64,000 nucleotides of DNA from Tritrichomonas musculus. Lineage: Eukaryota > Parabasalia > Tritrichomonadida > Tritrichomonadidae. Numbering within the stretch: position 1 is the first letter of the stretch; each line of letters opens with the position of its first letter. A model generated the notes under the pieces. That model worked only from the letters and a program-made list of their open reading frames with translations, was not told the DNA's origin and did no database searches. Shown here in pieces: positions 1 to 9,900 of the stretch. The DNA lies in contig JAPFFF010000006.1 in assembly GCA_039105265.1 (NCBI GenBank), forward strand, positions 1,178,001 through 1,242,000, given 5' to 3'. Position numbers and translations under genes: made by a program.

Positions 1-879
1 TGATAAAATGCCGCCAAATCCTGGGAAAATGATAGAAAATGTATAAAAAATCTGAGAGATATCAAGACCTGTTAATGCCCAGTTTTCTTTAAAACGTTCA
101 TCTGAACATCCAATTATATCTTTGGCTTTCGTGTATTTTGGAAAGATTAAGCCAACAAAGTACATGATCACGCCAAGCCAAATAATAAAAAAGCAAACAA
201 GTCGAATCGAAAAACCGAAGTTTGCGAGATAACCTATAATAATTGACATTAGTGCAGAAAAAATTCTTATGTCCCATATTTTTGAACCAAAAACTGTCTT
301 TGGTGAATATAAAATAACAATAACCTCCATTAATCCTAAATGTGCTTGAGCTGCACCAATAAGAGAAGCAAACGCTAAACAAAAGCCTGCTGCTCCTCCA
401 AGCTCAGGACCGATTGTTCTTGAAACAAGATAATATGCACCTCCAGATTCAACTTCTCCATTTGTAGCCATTGCTGATAACGAAAAAACTGATATGAGAG
501 TTAGCAAGAATGAAACAATCCATCCGATTATTGTTGCAAATCCGCCTGCTGTAGCAATAACATAAGGAAGACGAACAAAATACACGATATTTAAAATGTT
601 ATCAAAACATGGTGAAAGAACACCAATAAAAGTTCCAACAATACGCTCTTTGCCTTCCTGTTCTGGTGGTTCGATTTTAAACTGATTATTATTGCTGTGA
701 CGAACTGTAGAGCGTTGTTCTTCGCTTTTCCTAAGCTGAGCAACAGTAGGTCGAAACTTAGGAATTTTGTAGTGAGTAAAAGTGGGGTTGAGATCATATT
801 CTTGCTTTTCTGCCGAAGTTTGAATTGTAGCTTGTGGATGATGATGTTTGCTTGACTCAAGAAGATTTGTTTTTATCAT
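1..879 (-). CDS. Cation-chloride cotransporter (SLC12 family), 5' part only
   Basis: The first 293 codons of a gene that continues past the left edge. A cytosolic N-terminus of about 80 residues is followed by hydrophobic segments. Sequence after it (GTFIGVLSPCFDNI, then AMATNGEVESGGAYYLVSRT, then GPELGGAAG) matches the first transmembrane helices of SLC12 electroneutral cation-chloride symporters, in particular the K-Cl (KCC) type, where LPC..NI.GVI, SAIATNG and GGSYFMISR.LGPEFGG are the equivalents. The family moves K+ and/or Na+ with Cl- across the plasma membrane and controls cell volume. The start chosen is the first ATG (reverse strand, 879), with an Inr-like site 11 nt upstream. The ion set cannot be told from this part. 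Other APC-superfamily transporters are less likely because of the SLC12-type GGAYY/GPE signature. Confidence 0.85.
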   Translation of the reverse strand, partial: MIKTNLLESSKHHHPQATIQTSAEKQEYDLNPTFTHYKIPKFRPTVAQLRKSEEQRSTVRHSNNNQFKIEPPEQEGKERIVGTFIGVLSPCFDNILNIVYFVRLPYVIATAGGFATIIGWIVSFLLTLISVFSLSAMATNGEVESGGAYYLVSRTIGPELGGAAGFCLAFASLIGAAQAHLGLMEVIVILYSPKTVFGSKIWDIRIFSALMSIIIGYLANFGFSIRLVCFFIIWLGVIMYFVGLIFPKYTKAKDIIGCSDERFKENWALTGLDISQIFYTFSIIFPGFGGILS

Positions 880-884
880 CTATC

Positions 885-894
885 ATAAATGATA
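885..894 (-). promoter_or_regulatory. Inr-like initiator of the SLC12 gene
   Basis: On the minus strand the bases TATCATTTATG contain TCATT, which fits the trichomonad initiator TCA(+1)(C/T)(T/A). The A lies 11 nt before the ATG, in the usual range of the very short trichomonad 5' UTRs. Confidence 0.5.
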
Positions 895-1329
895 CACAAT
901 ATATAAGGTAAAATTATGGTGGTTATAATCGTCCCTTAAAAAAAAAAAGAGTTTTACTTTTTTTAGATACAATGATATATGGCAATTTTTCAGAATTATA
1001 AATAAGCAATTGGTATATATTAATTAATATATTTAATTAATTAATCTTCTTCTATAATTATTTGATTTTCTTTTAATTCCATTGAGAAATTTCTACAATT
1101 CTATATTTGATTTAGATTAAATACTCTATTCAATTTTTAATATAAAATTTCAATGAAACTAAACTATAAAAAAACTCTCAATTTTTGTATTTAATATATA
1201 AAAAGAAATTCTTAAAAGAGTGTTTAATATTTCAAATAATTAATTTATTATATAAATAAATGTATTTTATTCAATTATAAAGGCAAATTATTTTATATTT
1301 ATTGAGATATTTCAATTTTAAAAAATGTT
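895..1329. other. AT-rich spacer
   Basis: About 430 bases between the transporter gene and the old Maverick material. It is nearly all A/T with T-runs and TTAATTAA-type palindromes. I see no ORF, RNA gene or repeat family in it. Confidence 0.5.
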
Positions 1330-2955
1330 ATTTATACCAAGTGCAATGAGTTTTCTTGAGTGTATTTCCCCTTGACTACCTTCGAACTCATCGAAGTCAT
1401 TATGGAACTGACACATATTTTTACCAATAAGAGGTTGATGATACTTGAACTGGAATAAGTCAGCTATCCTTGGTACGTCTTTTTCAATGCATACTATCAG
1501 TATCTTGATAAAAGATAGGTATACCTGCTTGCTCAGCTGTAGCCATAACCCTGTTCATTAAGTGCTTACTCCAAGAGATAACGCTTGCACCAAATTGAGG
1601 TAGTTTGAAATGGTCATTAATTGGTTTCAACTTCTTGACATAGCACTTATCGATATTAGCATCTTCAACAACCTCCTTGATAAAGTTGTAGTTCCTCCAT
1701 AGGTACTTGTATAGTTGGCTTTTTGGCACTGTCTTGGTTTCAGTCTTTGTTGCTTTAAGTATTGACTTGCCATATATGGAGTTGAGTAGGAGCTTTATGG
1801 TTTGTTCATGAGGGTTCTTTTGCTTTTTATAACTTGCCCTGAGATTAAAGAGCTTCTCAATGAACTCATTGATTTTCTTGTTAAATCCTTCATCAAAGTA
1901 ATAGCCACGTATTAACTCATATTCAACATCATAAAATTCGAACAAGTCCATGAGACCTACTTTATCGATATAATAATGGTCAACAAGGAAGTTACCGAGT
2001 ATTTTACTACCTGCTTCGTTTCTTGTAAATTCTTGTCCAAATTTATATGGCTCTTTTGATTTACATTCGAGTTTCTTGATGTTGACTTCGATAAAGAATG
2101 TATCATATTGCATAAGTTGTTCATGTGTTGTACCTTGTGGTATTACTTTAGGTCTTCCTAATGGAATACCATCCATAACATACATTGCAGATGGATATAA
2201 GCTAACTGCATCAAAGTCCTGTATCTTTCCTTCGATGTATGCTTTTCATTACCTGCTGTCATTGTTCTTCCACCAGAGACACATCGTTGTATTAAGTCTT
2301 GGCACTTACCTGATAGTTCATAACATCCATCAAAATAACCATATTTTTTGGCAAAGCAGTATCCAATAGCACTTATAGATATAAAATCATGAACACCATA
2401 CATATCTGTCTTTGTTTCTTTAAAGACTGCTTTCAGGTCTTCATTAAATTTTTCCATTCCCTTCATCAAAACAATACAGTCCTTGAAACAATAGAAGATG
2501 GCATATTTAATGATGTCGATTTTGTCATCATTATAGCAATTTGCTATTTTTGCATTTTCGTTAATCTGCATGCAGTTTGCATCAAGTTGTTCTTTCGATA
2601 ACTTATCTGCATTTTCATCGATGTATTGCTGTTGGAACTCAGTAGCATCAACTATTCTTCTTTGTATGTTCTCTTGTGTATATAGCTTATATGCCATGAC
2701 TTCCTTGTGAACATTGAGGTTGAAAATTGTAGCAAATTTACTTAATGCTTGTGGTATTATACTATCTGAGTTCCTGAATGTTAATCTTTTTTTGACTTTC
2801 CTCGTACCTTCTTCGAACAATGTCATGATGATTTGAAGTACAGCTCCACTTCGTTCTGTTATCTGTGTATCCCATCTAGGTGTGTTAATGAAAAAACATG
2901 CATCATACTTGAGGTTGTGAAAATATGTTAATGAGCCACTCCATAAATAATTCAA
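1330..2955 (-). pseudogene. Protein-primed DNA polymerase B remnant (old Maverick)
   Basis: Reading leftwards, the remnant shows the palm motif A region (a SLYPSAM sequence), a motif B-like stretch (NSIYGKS) and motif C (DTDS) near its left side. Exonuclease-type sequence is not clear. These motifs in this order are those of the protein-primed family B polymerases that replicate Mavericks, linear plasmids and adenoviruses. The sequence differs strongly from the polymerase of the young element next door, so the two represent different Maverick lineages. It is a fossil with at least one break and no complete C-terminus. Confidence 0.7.
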
Positions 2956-2998
2956 GAGCTTCTATCCACAATCTTCACCTTGAATAGAAGTAGATACT

Positions 2999-3041
2999 TT
3001 AAACTGTGTTCCGGGAACTATGTTCCCTCCACACAGTTTAA
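2999..3041. repeat. Compound inverted repeat (hairpin)
   Basis: Outer arms TTAAACTGTGT (2999-3009) and ACACAGTTTAA (3031-3041) pair perfectly. Inside them a second perfect stem, GGGAAC/GTTCCC (3013-3027), has a 3-base loop; the unpaired bases between the stems are TCC on both sides. It is followed by a GC-rich patch of CCCCTCC-type repeats (3051-3075), unusual in this AT-rich DNA. It lies between the polymerase remnant and a divergent small ORF remnant of the old element. Confidence 0.7.
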
Positions 3042-3162
3042 CGTTTTAGAAGCCCCTCCAAGCCCCCTCCAGCAAATTTCAAACTCCATTGAATTAGCTT
3101 CAAAAATGAATTGTAAACAAACCCTCTATCGAAATTAATTTAAATTTTTATTACCGCCTAAA

Positions 3163-3487
3163 CATGGACTACATCGATAGCGATTATGATTCCGATCTAG
3201 ATAACCTTTGCATTGAAGTAACGGAGTACTCAGGTCATCAATTTGAGTCAGGTAGATATTTTTTCTTTCCGGAAACCAATGAAATGTAACAATTGCGAAA
3301 TGGTAAGTTCGAGACAGTTCCTATGCATACTGATTAGAATCTCAATCAAAAGTTCTTCAATCTGAGAGATGTTATGAATAAATGGGCTCACGTCTATTTG
3401 GATCATCTTAAAGGGTTATACTAAGTTAATTTCATATTTTTATTCCTACGTCGTTGGCATATCCTCAAACATTTGATGGCGGAATCT
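3163..3487 (+). pseudogene. Remnant of a small old-Maverick gene
   Basis: Plus-strand sequence starting with an acidic N-terminus (MDYIDSDYDSDLDNL) and fading into broken frames before the edge of the young Maverick. I do not recognise the product. Its place in the old element, divergent from the polymerase, is the only clue to origin. Confidence 0.35.
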
Positions 3488-3559
3488 AAGACGTCAGAGA
3501 GTAAGGGTGTTGATTTGGGAGGTCAGATAAATTTTAAAGTTAACGGTCGCCACTTTTGA

Positions 3560-3616
3560 TCTTCATCTTTGAATCTTCATCTTTGAATTTACATCTTTGA
3601 ATTTACATCTTTGAAC
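3560..3616 (+). repeat. Four 14-bp tandem repeats inside the TIR
   Basis: Units CTTCATCTTTGAAT (twice) and TTACATCTTTGAAT/C (twice) in direct order, about 75 bp from the element edge. A mirror copy lies at about 23942-23998. Iterated short sites just inside a transposon end are often binding sites for the element's own integrase or replication protein; that role is inferred. Confidence 0.75.
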
Positions 3617-3747
3617 TTGTTTAGTAGTATATATCAGTCGGTTTCCGTCGGGCTAAAGCCCACCGTCAACACGACTAATGACCAAAAATAACAACAACGA
3701 AAAATAGAACTTTCAAAAATTTTTTATTTTTTTATCAGCAATTTATA

Positions 3748-3954
3748 ATGTCAAACCAAGCCGAACAATTAAGCATCCTCATTAATAGAATCAACAAAAA
3801 GCTAAAAGGTTGGAGACCTGCATTAAAATACCTCTACGATAATGATGATGTTGTTGACGGAGTACTAAAAGAGATAAATCACTTTATTGAACAACTAAAG
3901 AAATTCAACGGTCCTGCTGAATTAATTGCTGAACTTGAAGAACTCATTTATTAG
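3748..3954 (+). CDS. TIR-borne small Maverick protein, left copy
   Basis: A 68-residue ORF wholly inside the left terminal inverted repeat. It is identical in sequence to 23604-23810 at the other end. The product is predicted mostly helical (two to three amphipathic helices) with a conserved-looking ending in acidic residues and LIY. I recognise no family. Perfect duplication follows from the TIR being longer than the gene and shows the repeats are kept identical by copying or recent insertion. Its place next to the element end is compatible with a terminal-DNA-binding or replication role, but nothing in the sequence proves it. Confidence 0.6.
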   Translation: MSNQAEQLSILINRINKKLKGWRPALKYLYDNDDVVDGVLKEINHFIEQLKKFNGPAELIAELEELIY

Positions 3955-4022
3955 ACAATTCATTTAATTCTTTCTCAAGCTGATGAACTTTATTTTTATT
4001 TTTTTAATTTCACTCTAAAGAT

Positions 4023-4481
4023 ATGTCAACACCAAAAGTTTATGATTACATCAATTCACTTATTGATATGTTGGATGAATCAGAGAAGTTCAAACAATGT
4101 GATTTCTCAATTCTGTGTGATAGATATCCAATACCTTGTGGAAAGGCTGCATATAAATCTAAAGTGATATACATATCATTGAAGAACAAAGATAATGCAT
4201 TTAAACGATTATATTATGATAAGATTGTTGAACTCGGGCTCGAATATATAACATTAACATCAAATGTTAGAAGAAGAATATCAACAACATCTATTGAGTT
4301 CTTCGTTGAAGGTTCAAATGAAGAGCAATCATTTAAAGAATACAAGTATTATAATTACAGTATCAGGAAAGTTAATGATAAGAAAACAAAAGAACTCATC
4401 GAACAGATGAGACAAAAATATAATATCAATACACCTCAACTGTTTGTTGGTGTTCAACAACAAATTGTATTAGATGAATGA
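4023..4481 (+). CDS. Maverick protein of unknown function, 152 aa
   Basis: First unique gene inside the left end, 68 nt after the TIR-borne ORF and on the same strand. Its last 12 bases overlap the convergent ATPase gene. The protein is of mixed alpha/beta character with two Cys in the N-terminal part and a Lys/Glu-rich C-terminal helix. I recognise no domain, and in particular no His/Cys protease signature. Confidence 0.6.
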   Translation: MSTPKVYDYINSLIDMLDESEKFKQCDFSILCDRYPIPCGKAAYKSKVIYISLKNKDNAFKRLYYDKIVELGLEYITLTSNVRRRISTTSIEFFVEGSNEEQSFKEYKYYNYSIRKVNDKKTKELIEQMRQKYNINTPQLFVGVQQQIVLDE

Positions 4482-5384
4482 AAGGTTATTAGTTCGAACA
4501 TTGACTAAAACGAATTGATGTGCTTTCATTGTTCTGTATCGATTCCATAACTCTTCGAACTCTATTGGAAATGGAACTTGTTGATATATGTAGCCGAGTT
4601 TCTGTCGTGAATAACCACTAAAGATGAAGAATGATGTTGCATTATTTTTCCATTCTGTTGTTAAAGCTTTGAAGAACTGAATGTTAACGAATATGATTAG
4701 ATTCTTGTGTCGAAGCTGACTAATGGTATTGATAAAATAGGATGATTTAATTAGTTTCGATTTCAAAAAGTCCTCACAAAGAATGATAGTATTTAGCGGT
4801 TTATTTGGTTGACCTAGTTTATTGATATGAAGAAACTCAAACATATCGTTTAACTTCTTTTCATCGATTACTATTTTTGGTGTTGATGAATATTTGTTAT
4901 ACAATTCTTTATATAAATCAAGCTGTTTAAGATATTCTTTTGCATTGCTGTCTGCAACAGTTTTTATTGGTAGCTGTATCAATTCGCGTTGACTTTCGAA
5001 TGTAGCATCGTTAATTGTTCCGTTTCGTGATACATAAACAATTAAATGAAAGCCAGCGTTCTTCATTCGAGACATTTGAATAACATCTCGTAGCATTATA
5101 TGACTCTTTCCTTTACCTTGTTGACCAACGAGTATGTTCAATGAATTGTAATATGAATAGATACCGTTTGCGATTGGTCTGATTGATTCATTCTTTATTT
5201 TTGATTCATTGCGTTGATATGCTTTGTTCATCTCATCATCAATATTAAATGTCTTTTCATTAACTGTTGGTTTGAATGATTCATATTCAAATGCAAAGCT
5301 CATTTGGTCATCATCATAATCAGAGCTATTAGAAAATAAAACCTCTTTATAATTAAAGTGCGTCGGTTTCATGAAACGTTTCAT
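4470..5384 (-). CDS. Maverick packaging ATPase (FtsK/HerA, A32-like)
   Basis: 304 residues. A Walker A loop GQQGKGKS lies at residues 87-94, a Walker B strand (TIILCED) at about 199-205, and a following segment (ISQLRHKNLIIFVNIQ) resembles the sensor/motif III strand of the viral genome-packaging ATPases. Size, motifs and presence beside capsid genes fit the Polinton A32-like ATPase, which would pump element DNA into a capsid. The open frame looks whole in this copy. The N-terminal 80 residues are acidic and probably flexible. Confidence 0.85.
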   Translation of the reverse strand: MKRFMKPTHFNYKEVLFSNSSDYDDDQMSFAFEYESFKPTVNEKTFNIDDEMNKAYQRNESKIKNESIRPIANGIYSYYNSLNILVGQQGKGKSHIMLRDVIQMSRMKNAGFHLIVYVSRNGTINDATFESQRELIQLPIKTVADSNAKEYLKQLDLYKELYNKYSSTPKIVIDEKKLNDMFEFLHINKLGQPNKPLNTIILCEDFLKSKLIKSSYFINTISQLRHKNLIIFVNIQFFKALTTEWKNNATSFFIFSGYSRQKLGYIYQQVPFPIEFEELWNRYRTMKAHQFVLVNVRTNNLSFI

Positions 5385-5408
5385 TTCTTTAGTTTTCGTT
5401 AAAGCTCT

Positions 5409-5540
5409 TCATGAATACATTTTTGTTCTTATCTCTTCACTGAGTTCTGGTTCTTTGTCAGGCATCATTAAAGATACTTCAACAATCTTCACTAAAAATA
5501 AACCTGTTAGTAATGAAATAACTAATATTTCATATATCAT
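5409..5540 (-). CDS. 43-aa single-pass membrane protein (Maverick)
   Basis: A short frame lying exactly in the gap between the ATPase gene and the next minus-strand gene. It begins MIYEILVISLLTGLFLVKIV, one clear membrane helix, followed by a short charged tail rich in Glu and Lys. All neighbours here are minus-strand genes in the same tight array, and this frame fills the gap almost end to end, which supports it over the plus-strand ORF that overlaps it. Small one-helix proteins are common in capsid-bearing elements, where they can act in membrane entry or exit. Function here is inference. Confidence 0.5.
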   Translation of the reverse strand: MIYEILVISLLTGLFLVKIVEVSLMMPDKEPELSEEIRTKMYS

Positions 5541-5550
5541 TTATTGGTTT

Positions 5551-6120
5551 TTAAATACATGTTTTCAATGAAATGTTGTGTCTAATGAGTTCTGTATAAA
5601 TGCTATTATATTTGTATTTCAAGTCATTTGATTCATTATTTTTGTAAACCAATATCCTATCAATTAAAAGATATTTGGAACGAGAAACACAACCATTACA
5701 CGCACAATCATCATTGACAATCAATTCAACTTTATCAGCTTGTGTTAGTAATTTGATGAGCTCCATTAATGTATTTGAATGACAAATCAATAAATCATTG
5801 ACTTTTATTGGGTTTGTTTCATAGATTGATAACAATATCTCAAGGAATTTGTTTTTGGTTTCAAGTTCTGTTATATCAGCACCAATATCACTGATACCTC
5901 TTTCTAGTGAAACGCTGTTTGTTGGTTGCGGTGATTGATATACTCCACTCATCTGAGGTATAGTAAAATTTGTGGCTTGAGATGTTTGAGGTAATGGTTG
6001 AACTGATGGATATTCAACTGGTTGTGGTTGCTTTGGTTTGATGTTTATATTAATACTGGTTGATTGTTCCTGCTTAACTGATGCATCGTTCTCGCTACTT
6101 AATATACGAGCTTTATTCAT
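5551..6120 (-). CDS. Maverick protein of unknown function, 189 aa
   Basis: Start taken at the ATG at 6120 (MNKARILSS), because the longer frame needs a non-ATG codon. The first half is low-complexity, rich in Gln, Pro and Ser, and looks disordered. The second half is predicted helical and holds a small Cys cluster (DDCACNGC). I recognise no family. It sits in the minus-strand run with the ATPase and two small coiled-coil ORFs, so it may be co-expressed with them. Confidence 0.55.
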   Translation of the reverse strand: MNKARILSSENDASVKQEQSTSININIKPKQPQPVEYPSVQPLPQTSQATNFTIPQMSGVYQSPQPTNSVSLERGISDIGADITELETKNKFLEILLSIYETNPIKVNDLLICHSNTLMELIKLLTQADKVELIVNDDCACNGCVSRSKYLLIDRILVYKNNESNDLKYKYNSIYTELIRHNISLKTCI

Positions 6121-6183
6121 ATTAAAGTTATTCGTTTTAGGTAAAAATAAAACCAATCAATGATGAGTCATTCAATGATTCAT

Positions 6184-6429
6184 TTACAAAGTCATTTGTT
6201 CAGCTGATTTGATACGTTCATCAATAGCTCTTAATTGTATTTTGATTGATTCAATATCATTAAATAGTTGTTTATAAATCGACAATATGTGAATCATCTT
6301 ATCAAACTTTCCGTTTAATGCATCATCTTCAGAATTCATACATTCATTGAATATCTTGTCTTTAACTATTCGAAACTGAGCGTTTAAAGCTGATGTATCA
6401 CAACTTAAACCTTTAATTGCACTATTCAT
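6184..6429 (-). CDS. Small helical Maverick protein, 81 aa
   Basis: A short protein with heptad-like hydrophobic spacing (IHILSIYKQLFNDIESIKIQ), probably a coiled-coil. It lies 63 nt after one minus-strand neighbour and 38 nt before another in a compact array. No recognised family. Confidence 0.5.
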   Translation of the reverse strand: MNSAIKGLSCDTSALNAQFRIVKDKIFNECMNSEDDALNGKFDKMIHILSIYKQLFNDIESIKIQLRAIDERIKSAEQMTL

Positions 6430-6467
6430 TTTAAACCAAAAATAAACAAATTAATTAAATGATATTT

Positions 6468-6818
6468 TTATTCTTTGTTGTTCTTAAATGCCAATAATCT
6501 ATTAATCATATATGATGATACATTTAACTTCAATTTGTCTTTCAATAAGTTTTGTGTATATGAACACCTTTTGTGTGCTGGCAACTTATTTATATCATTC
6601 ATTACTTTATCATCAAGGAATTCTAAAGCTTTTTCACGTTCATCCTTGTTCAAGAACTTTGATGAATTGAATATTGAACGCGTTCTTTTATGGTTTGCTT
6701 CTGTATTTGTTTCTTCAATTGTTTCTTCTTCTTCACTTACTTCTTGTTTTGATTCTAATATCAAAAGTAATTTATGTATTTCTTCAATGTGTTTTATTAT
6801 TTCTCTTAACTCAGACAT
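6468..6818 (-). CDS. Small Maverick protein, 116 aa, coiled-coil plus basic C-terminus
   Basis: An N-terminal amphipathic helix (residues 1-25) is followed by a Glu/Thr-rich linker, then a basic helical C-terminal half (KRTRSIF, then a LLKDKLKLNVSSYMINRLL helix that resembles a small HTH-like unit). It is first in the minus-strand run and divergent from the polymerase region; only 92 bp separate the two starts, so they probably share a promoter region. DNA binding is possible but not shown. Confidence 0.5.
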   Translation of the reverse strand: MSELREIIKHIEEIHKLLLILESKQEVSEEEETIEETNTEANHKRTRSIFNSSKFLNKDEREKALEFLDDKVMNDINKLPAHKRCSYTQNLLKDKLKLNVSSYMINRLLAFKNNKE

Positions 6819-6910
6819 TTCAATGAAATAAAAAACTCGAAATATTTTTTATTTTTTGATTTAACATTTTTTCAAATTTCAAATAATTTGATTTTTTAAT
6901 AATATCATAA

Positions 6911-9900
6911 ATGAGTTCTCGTTATTACTATCAAAAAGATACCAAATCATTTGTTATTGAACAAATCAGGTATATCAATAATGAACTTCAATTAAAACCT
7001 CGCTTGTCAACATCTAAACCTTCTGATTATGATGTTAAACATTTCAAAAACATTTTAGAAAATTATCTAACTTCATTCGGTTTTAGAGAACATGAAGGTA
7101 ATAGAATAGATGACATATCAATATTAGATTTCGTTAATAGAATGAAAAGAGAAGCAGAAGAACAAGAAGAAGAGGAGGAAGAGGAACAATTTGAAGAAGA
7201 AGAACAAAATGATGAACAAAAACTAAAACAAAAACAAATCGAGGTCAGTATTAAAATAGCTCATGATGCACTCAACAAAGCCCTTCAATTAATTAAATCT
7301 GAAAATATATTATTGAGACCATTACCGCCAAAGACAAACAAACAACCTCAACGATATGAAGACATTCGATTTAACAATGAAAATGCTGAATTAATTGAAT
7401 ATCTAAAAAAGTTTAGCTATAAAGGTGTTCATTCAAAACATAATTCATATTTCATAATCAATGAACCTGAGAACTTTGATGAAGCAGTAGAAGCATGTAG
7501 TCATTTTATTGACCAGTTCCCAAATGATAGTGAAAAGGTTGAACGATTAGATGAAGACAGTAAAGAACCAATCAAAATATATTACAAAAACGGTGTTTCA
7601 TCAATTGAAGACATCAATGAATATTTGACTGAAACAGTATTTAAACAAGAAGTGAAACCGTTCAAAATATATTTTCAATTGACTGGTATATTTGAGATAC
7701 CGCCCAAGAATGAAAGTGAAAGATATACATATGAGGCAAGTGATATTAATTGGAAGAATTATAAATCATCAATTCCGATAATTGTTAGAGAGAATAAAGA
7801 TATTGACAAAGTTAAACTGTATATTGAATCAAAGATTCATGAATATGAAACCACGGCTTCAAACATTAAATTATGTATCGTTTGGTCTGTTTCATTTACA
7901 ATCTCTCGTGTAGTTAAGATAACAGGAAAGATTGATGAAGTTTCAGAATTGTTTGGCAAAAATAAATATATCATTATTGATAACGTTGATGATTGTTTGT
8001 GTTGGTATCGTTTCCTTGCTTGTTGTTTGTTTCCTGAACTAACAAATCAAAACAAAGATGAAAAGAAAACAAAATATAATACAGCTAACAGAACCAAAGC
8101 AGCAAAGAAAATATTATGTGAAGACCATGGAATAACTTATTCAACTAAACCTACAAAAGAAGCAAATCAAATCATCAATTCGTTCAAAGGTATCACGATT
8201 GAAGAAATGAAGGAATCAGCCAAGAATCATAACATCAATGTCAACATCTATGAATATGACAAAGAGAAACATATTTATGATATTCAAGACCAATGGCATA
8301 ACACAGACGAATCAAACAAAACGTTTTCAGCTCTCTTGTATTCAAAGGATAAGATAATTCACATAATGTACATCATCAATGCTGAAGCATTAACAAATAT
8401 TCATATTTGTCCTCATTGTGGTTCATACATTCACAAAGGAAATAACAATATTGATAGATTCAACAGACATGTAATAAATGTGAGAAGCTAGGAGGTAAAT
8501 TCAAAAAGGATTTCATACCTTCACGAGAAGCTTTACCGTACTGCCCGCACATCTTAAACAATCCTGTTTATTTGTATTGTCTTTCATATGAGCTTGAATG
8601 GAAGCCAACAAAGCATTATATCACTTATGATTTTGAAACAATGGAACAAAAGATTGAAAAGAAAGTCAGTGATAAATCTGTTATCAATTCTCGATTGATT
8701 CCTTTGAGTGTTTCATCATGTGTGAAGCTTGATAAAGGTTTGATAACAAAGAACTTTGATATACGAACAAATGAATTCATTGCCAAATGGATTGACTGGT
8801 TATTTGTTGTTGGCTGTGATGTGTATGTTGATAAATTGAATCATTTAAAATCATTCATTAAAGATAAATCGGAAGAAGAACTCAATAAAATAGATACATC
8901 ATTGAAAACAATAACAGTATTCGGTTTTAATTCATCACGATTTGATTCAAACTTATTCAAAGAGCAATTGATTAAAAATCATTGGTCTATCGATAGCGGA
9001 ATGATTGGAACAGCTACATCATTGAAACAATTTATATTGAAATCATCAAAGTATCCTATTCGATTACGATTCATTGACGCACAAGCATTTGTTGCTGGAG
9101 GAACACTCAAACAGTTTGGAATCGATTTTGGCGGTATATCTAACAGTTCGAAAGGTGTATTTCCTTATGAAGCAATCAACAGCGAGAATTATAATGAAGT
9201 GTTATCAAAGAATGAACCATTCAAATATGAAGACTTCTACAGTTATCTCAATCAAAAGAATCCATTAACAAAAGCTGATTATGAAGAGTATTTGATTGAT
9301 TCAAAGAGGTTTGCAACACGTTGGGATTACTTGTTATCATACAATGACAATGATGTTGAAATGATGATTAATCCTATTGACAACCTTATTCAAATGAATG
9401 CTGAATATAAAGTTGATTTGATTAGCAATCTTTCATTGTCAAAGAACGCATCATGTATCAAATATGCTCTTGCTTACAAAGATTTCAACCCGAAGAATGA
9501 CTATGAAACCATAAACAAGATGAATACATTCAAACCATCAATGAAATGGTGGTTAAATAAATGTGATAACTATCGAAAGCAAGACATGAAACATAATTTT
9601 TGCTCCAAAAAGGCGATTCATCGCTTCAATCAAATCAAAATCAACGTGATATATCAAAATGTGTTAGTGAAAAAGATTTTGATGCATTCATGAAATTGTA
9701 TGAATCAAATGAAACAGGTAAATGTCATTTATGTGGTGAACACTTCACATACAAAACAAACCAACTCTTGACCGAATAGATAACAACAAAGGACATCAGA
9801 TTGATAACTGTTTACTTGCTTGTGCTGAATGTAATCGTTTGAGACAAAGAGATGATGACAAGATAACAAGAACCAAAATACAATTGAAGAAATTCTGCAA

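Larger units (their letters stand above)
1330..3487 (-). mobile_element. Older Maverick/Polinton remnant, left part
   Basis: A decayed virus-like element of the Maverick/Polinton family, cut at 3487 by the young Maverick. It holds a polymerase remnant on the minus strand and, to its right, remnant sequence of a small plus-strand gene. No terminal inverted repeat could be recognised at the left end, so 1330 is approximate. The element is broken in several places and is clearly older than its neighbour. It may be the same element as the relic on the other side of the young copy, or an independent one. Confidence 0.6.
3488..3997 (+). repeat. Left terminal inverted repeat of the young Maverick
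   Basis: Begins AAGACGTCAGAGAG and is matched by the reverse complement of 23561-24070. I saw no mismatch over about the first 470 bp; three scattered differences follow in the last 40 bp before homology ends in a T-rich stretch. It contains four 14-bp tandem repeats (3560-3616), a GGGCTAAAGCCC palindrome (3650-3661) and one complete small ORF (3748-3954). Confidence 0.9.

Noticed and set aside
5371-5571. 66-codon plus-strand frame between Maverick genes
   Set aside because: It overlaps minus-strand genes on both sides; the minus-strand 43-aa membrane frame explains the gap better.
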